Program-made: the position numbers and the translations under genes
Shown here: one piece after another, positions 63,227 through 64,000 of the stretch
Layout: each line of letters opens with the position of its first letter
Position numbering within the stretch: the stretch's first letter is position 1
Source: Clostridium sporogenes
GTDB lineage: Bacteria; Bacillota; Clostridia; Clostridiales; Clostridiaceae
Length of the DNA stretch: 64,000 nucleotides
Direction of reading: 5' to 3'
Assembly (NCBI RefSeq): GCF_001020205.1
Contig: NZ_CP011663.1
Span: 1,302,001-1,366,000, forward strand
Notes under the pieces: model-generated
What the model saw: the letters and a program-made list of their open reading frames with translations, nothing else
Told to the model about the DNA's origin: nothing
Database searches by the model: none

Positions 63227-64000
63227 ATGAAAAAAATTAAAATTATATTTGTTTGGACACTAATCGCTATTGGCTTATCCTTTGCAGCTCTGCTTTTCGT
63301 GGATAAAGTTTATTTGTCTTCTGCTAAAACTTTTAAAATAAATAAGGTAGAAGAAGAAGATAAGAAAATTAAAAAAACTGTTTCTATAGATGTGCCATAT
63401 TATGCAGAAAATATAAAAATATCTTACAATGGAGAATACATATCTTATCACACTGAAAACAAAATAGTTATAATAAATGTAGCTAAAAAAGAGGAAAAAT
63501 CTGTAGAGTTTAAAAATGGAACAGTTAATTATACAGCGTGGCTTCCAGATAGAAACATATTATTTATAGGAGAAAAATCTTCAGAAAATAATGGTAGCTT
63601 CTTAGCTTTGTTTTCTTATGATAGTGAAAAAAATGAAAAGTTCCAGTTGGAAGATGAAAATGGGAAAAAAACTATAATCAATTTGCCAAACAATAATTAT
63701 GATATAAAAAATATGACCTTATCCACAGCTACTAATACCATATATTTAAAAGTGAAAAATGAACAAGGAAGAAGTAGAATTTATAGAATAAATACTATGG
63801 CTCAGTTAGAAAGGATAAGAAGTTTAGGAAATAACTTAGGAGAAATAGCTCTTATGAATAGTGAAGATAGGGTAGTTTATGAAAATAAAAATGATGGAAA
63901 TATTCATGTAGAAGGAAAAGACTATCCAATAACTATAAGAGATGGGGCTAATCATTGTCTTTTAGGTGTAGATGATAAGGATGTAATGTATATAGGTAAA
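63227..64000 (+). CDS. Membrane-anchored beta-propeller-like protein, N-terminal part (cut by window end)
   Basis: ATG 63227 follows AAAGGAGAAG, and the frame is open to the window end (258 codons). An N-terminal helix (IIFVWTLIAIGLSFAALLFV) is followed by beta-rich outside sequence with repeated blade-like units (ISYNGEYISYHTENKIVIIN, VNYTAWLPDRNILFIGE). It resembles WD40-like or dipeptidyl-peptidase-IV propellers in style, but the family is not recognised. It is probably co-transcribed with the NAGPA gene 16 bp upstream. Confidence 0.75.
   Translation, partial: MKKIKIIFVWTLIAIGLSFAALLFVDKVYLSSAKTFKINKVEEEDKKIKKTVSIDVPYYAENIKISYNGEYISYHTENKIVIINVAKKEEKSVEFKNGTVNYTAWLPDRNILFIGEKSSENNGSFLALFSYDSEKNEKFQLEDENGKKTIINLPNNNYDIKNMTLSTATNTIYLKVKNEQGRSRIYRINTMAQLERIRSLGNNLGEIALMNSEDRVVYENKNDGNIHVEGKDYPITIRDGANHCLLGVDDKDVMYIGK

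Noticed and set aside
1..64000. tRNA, rRNA, prophage or intact transposase genes
   Set aside because: I looked for tRNA-like cloverleaf ends, rRNA motifs, integrase and transposase proteins and saw none; only the uncertain IS-end-like segment at 31911-32005.

Overview
The window is about 28% GC, AT-rich DNA with strong Shine-Dalgarno sites and some TTG/GTG starts. It carries anaerobe and endospore genes: pyruvate:ferredoxin oxidoreductase, an iron-sulfur L-serine dehydratase, CotJABC and CsxC-type exosporium proteins. Together these point to a Clostridium of the proteolytic C. botulinum / C. sporogenes group. This placement rests on gene content and remembered family distributions, not on a search.

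Layout. 1-6.7 kb: end of an unidentified gene, a small DUF3787-like gene, pyruvate:ferredoxin oxidoreductase (nifJ, minus), a YdeI/DUF1905-like gene broken by one TGA, and selO. 7-16.7 kb: an FAD amine oxidase; an AraC regulator divergent from a glycoside operon (GPH symporter, GH30, ROK kinase, GH1 phospho-beta-glucosidase); an XRE-cupin regulator divergent from an HD-domain protein. 16.8-24.4 kb: an ECF sigma / DUF4179 anti-sigma pair, a TetR regulator, a Fur-box-preceded ABC exporter with a giant FtsX permease, and a MATE remnant. 24.5-29.2 kb: a LanFEG/CprABC-like ABC transporter divergent from its two-component system. 29.4-31.8 kb: an amylase-type starch-binding remnant and tyrS under a tyrosine T-box. 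31.9-37.4 kb: a structured leader, a MacB/Bce-like ABC transporter, a BceRS-like two-component system and a response-regulator remnant. 37.4-40.4 kb: a YtrA-type GntR/ABC operon, a CPBP-protease remnant and a GNAT enzyme.

40.6-45.8 kb looks like a spore-surface locus: a Pro-rich aromatic protein, a CsxC-family exosporium protein, a 593-aa protein joining a long Lys/Glu/Asn repeat to a divergent CsxC-like domain, and a LysM-GH18 cortex-hydrolase-like enzyme. 45.9-53 kb is housekeeping and signalling: a PAS-GGDEF cyclase, sdaAB/sdaAA, a soluble chemotaxis receptor, two small proteins, a HAD nucleotidase and a membrane dipeptidase. 53-60.6 kb (minus) holds an ABC/CARDB/MacB/YIP1 operon behind a double-dyad operator, and a peptide ABC importer that lacks ATPases. 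60.8-64 kb holds cotJABC, a phosphodiester-glycosidase-domain protein and the start of a membrane-anchored protein cut by the window end.

Themes: at least four membrane export or antimicrobial-sensing ABC modules, each with its own regulator; spore-coat and exosporium genes; and five or six decayed genes lying between intact operons. No tRNA, rRNA, CRISPR array, prophage or intact insertion sequence was seen. The best candidate for something undescribed is the repeat-CsxC fusion protein and its neighbours. Next come the structured leader before the 32-kb ABC operon and the regulatory dyads at 26.87, 19.81 and 56.87 kb.
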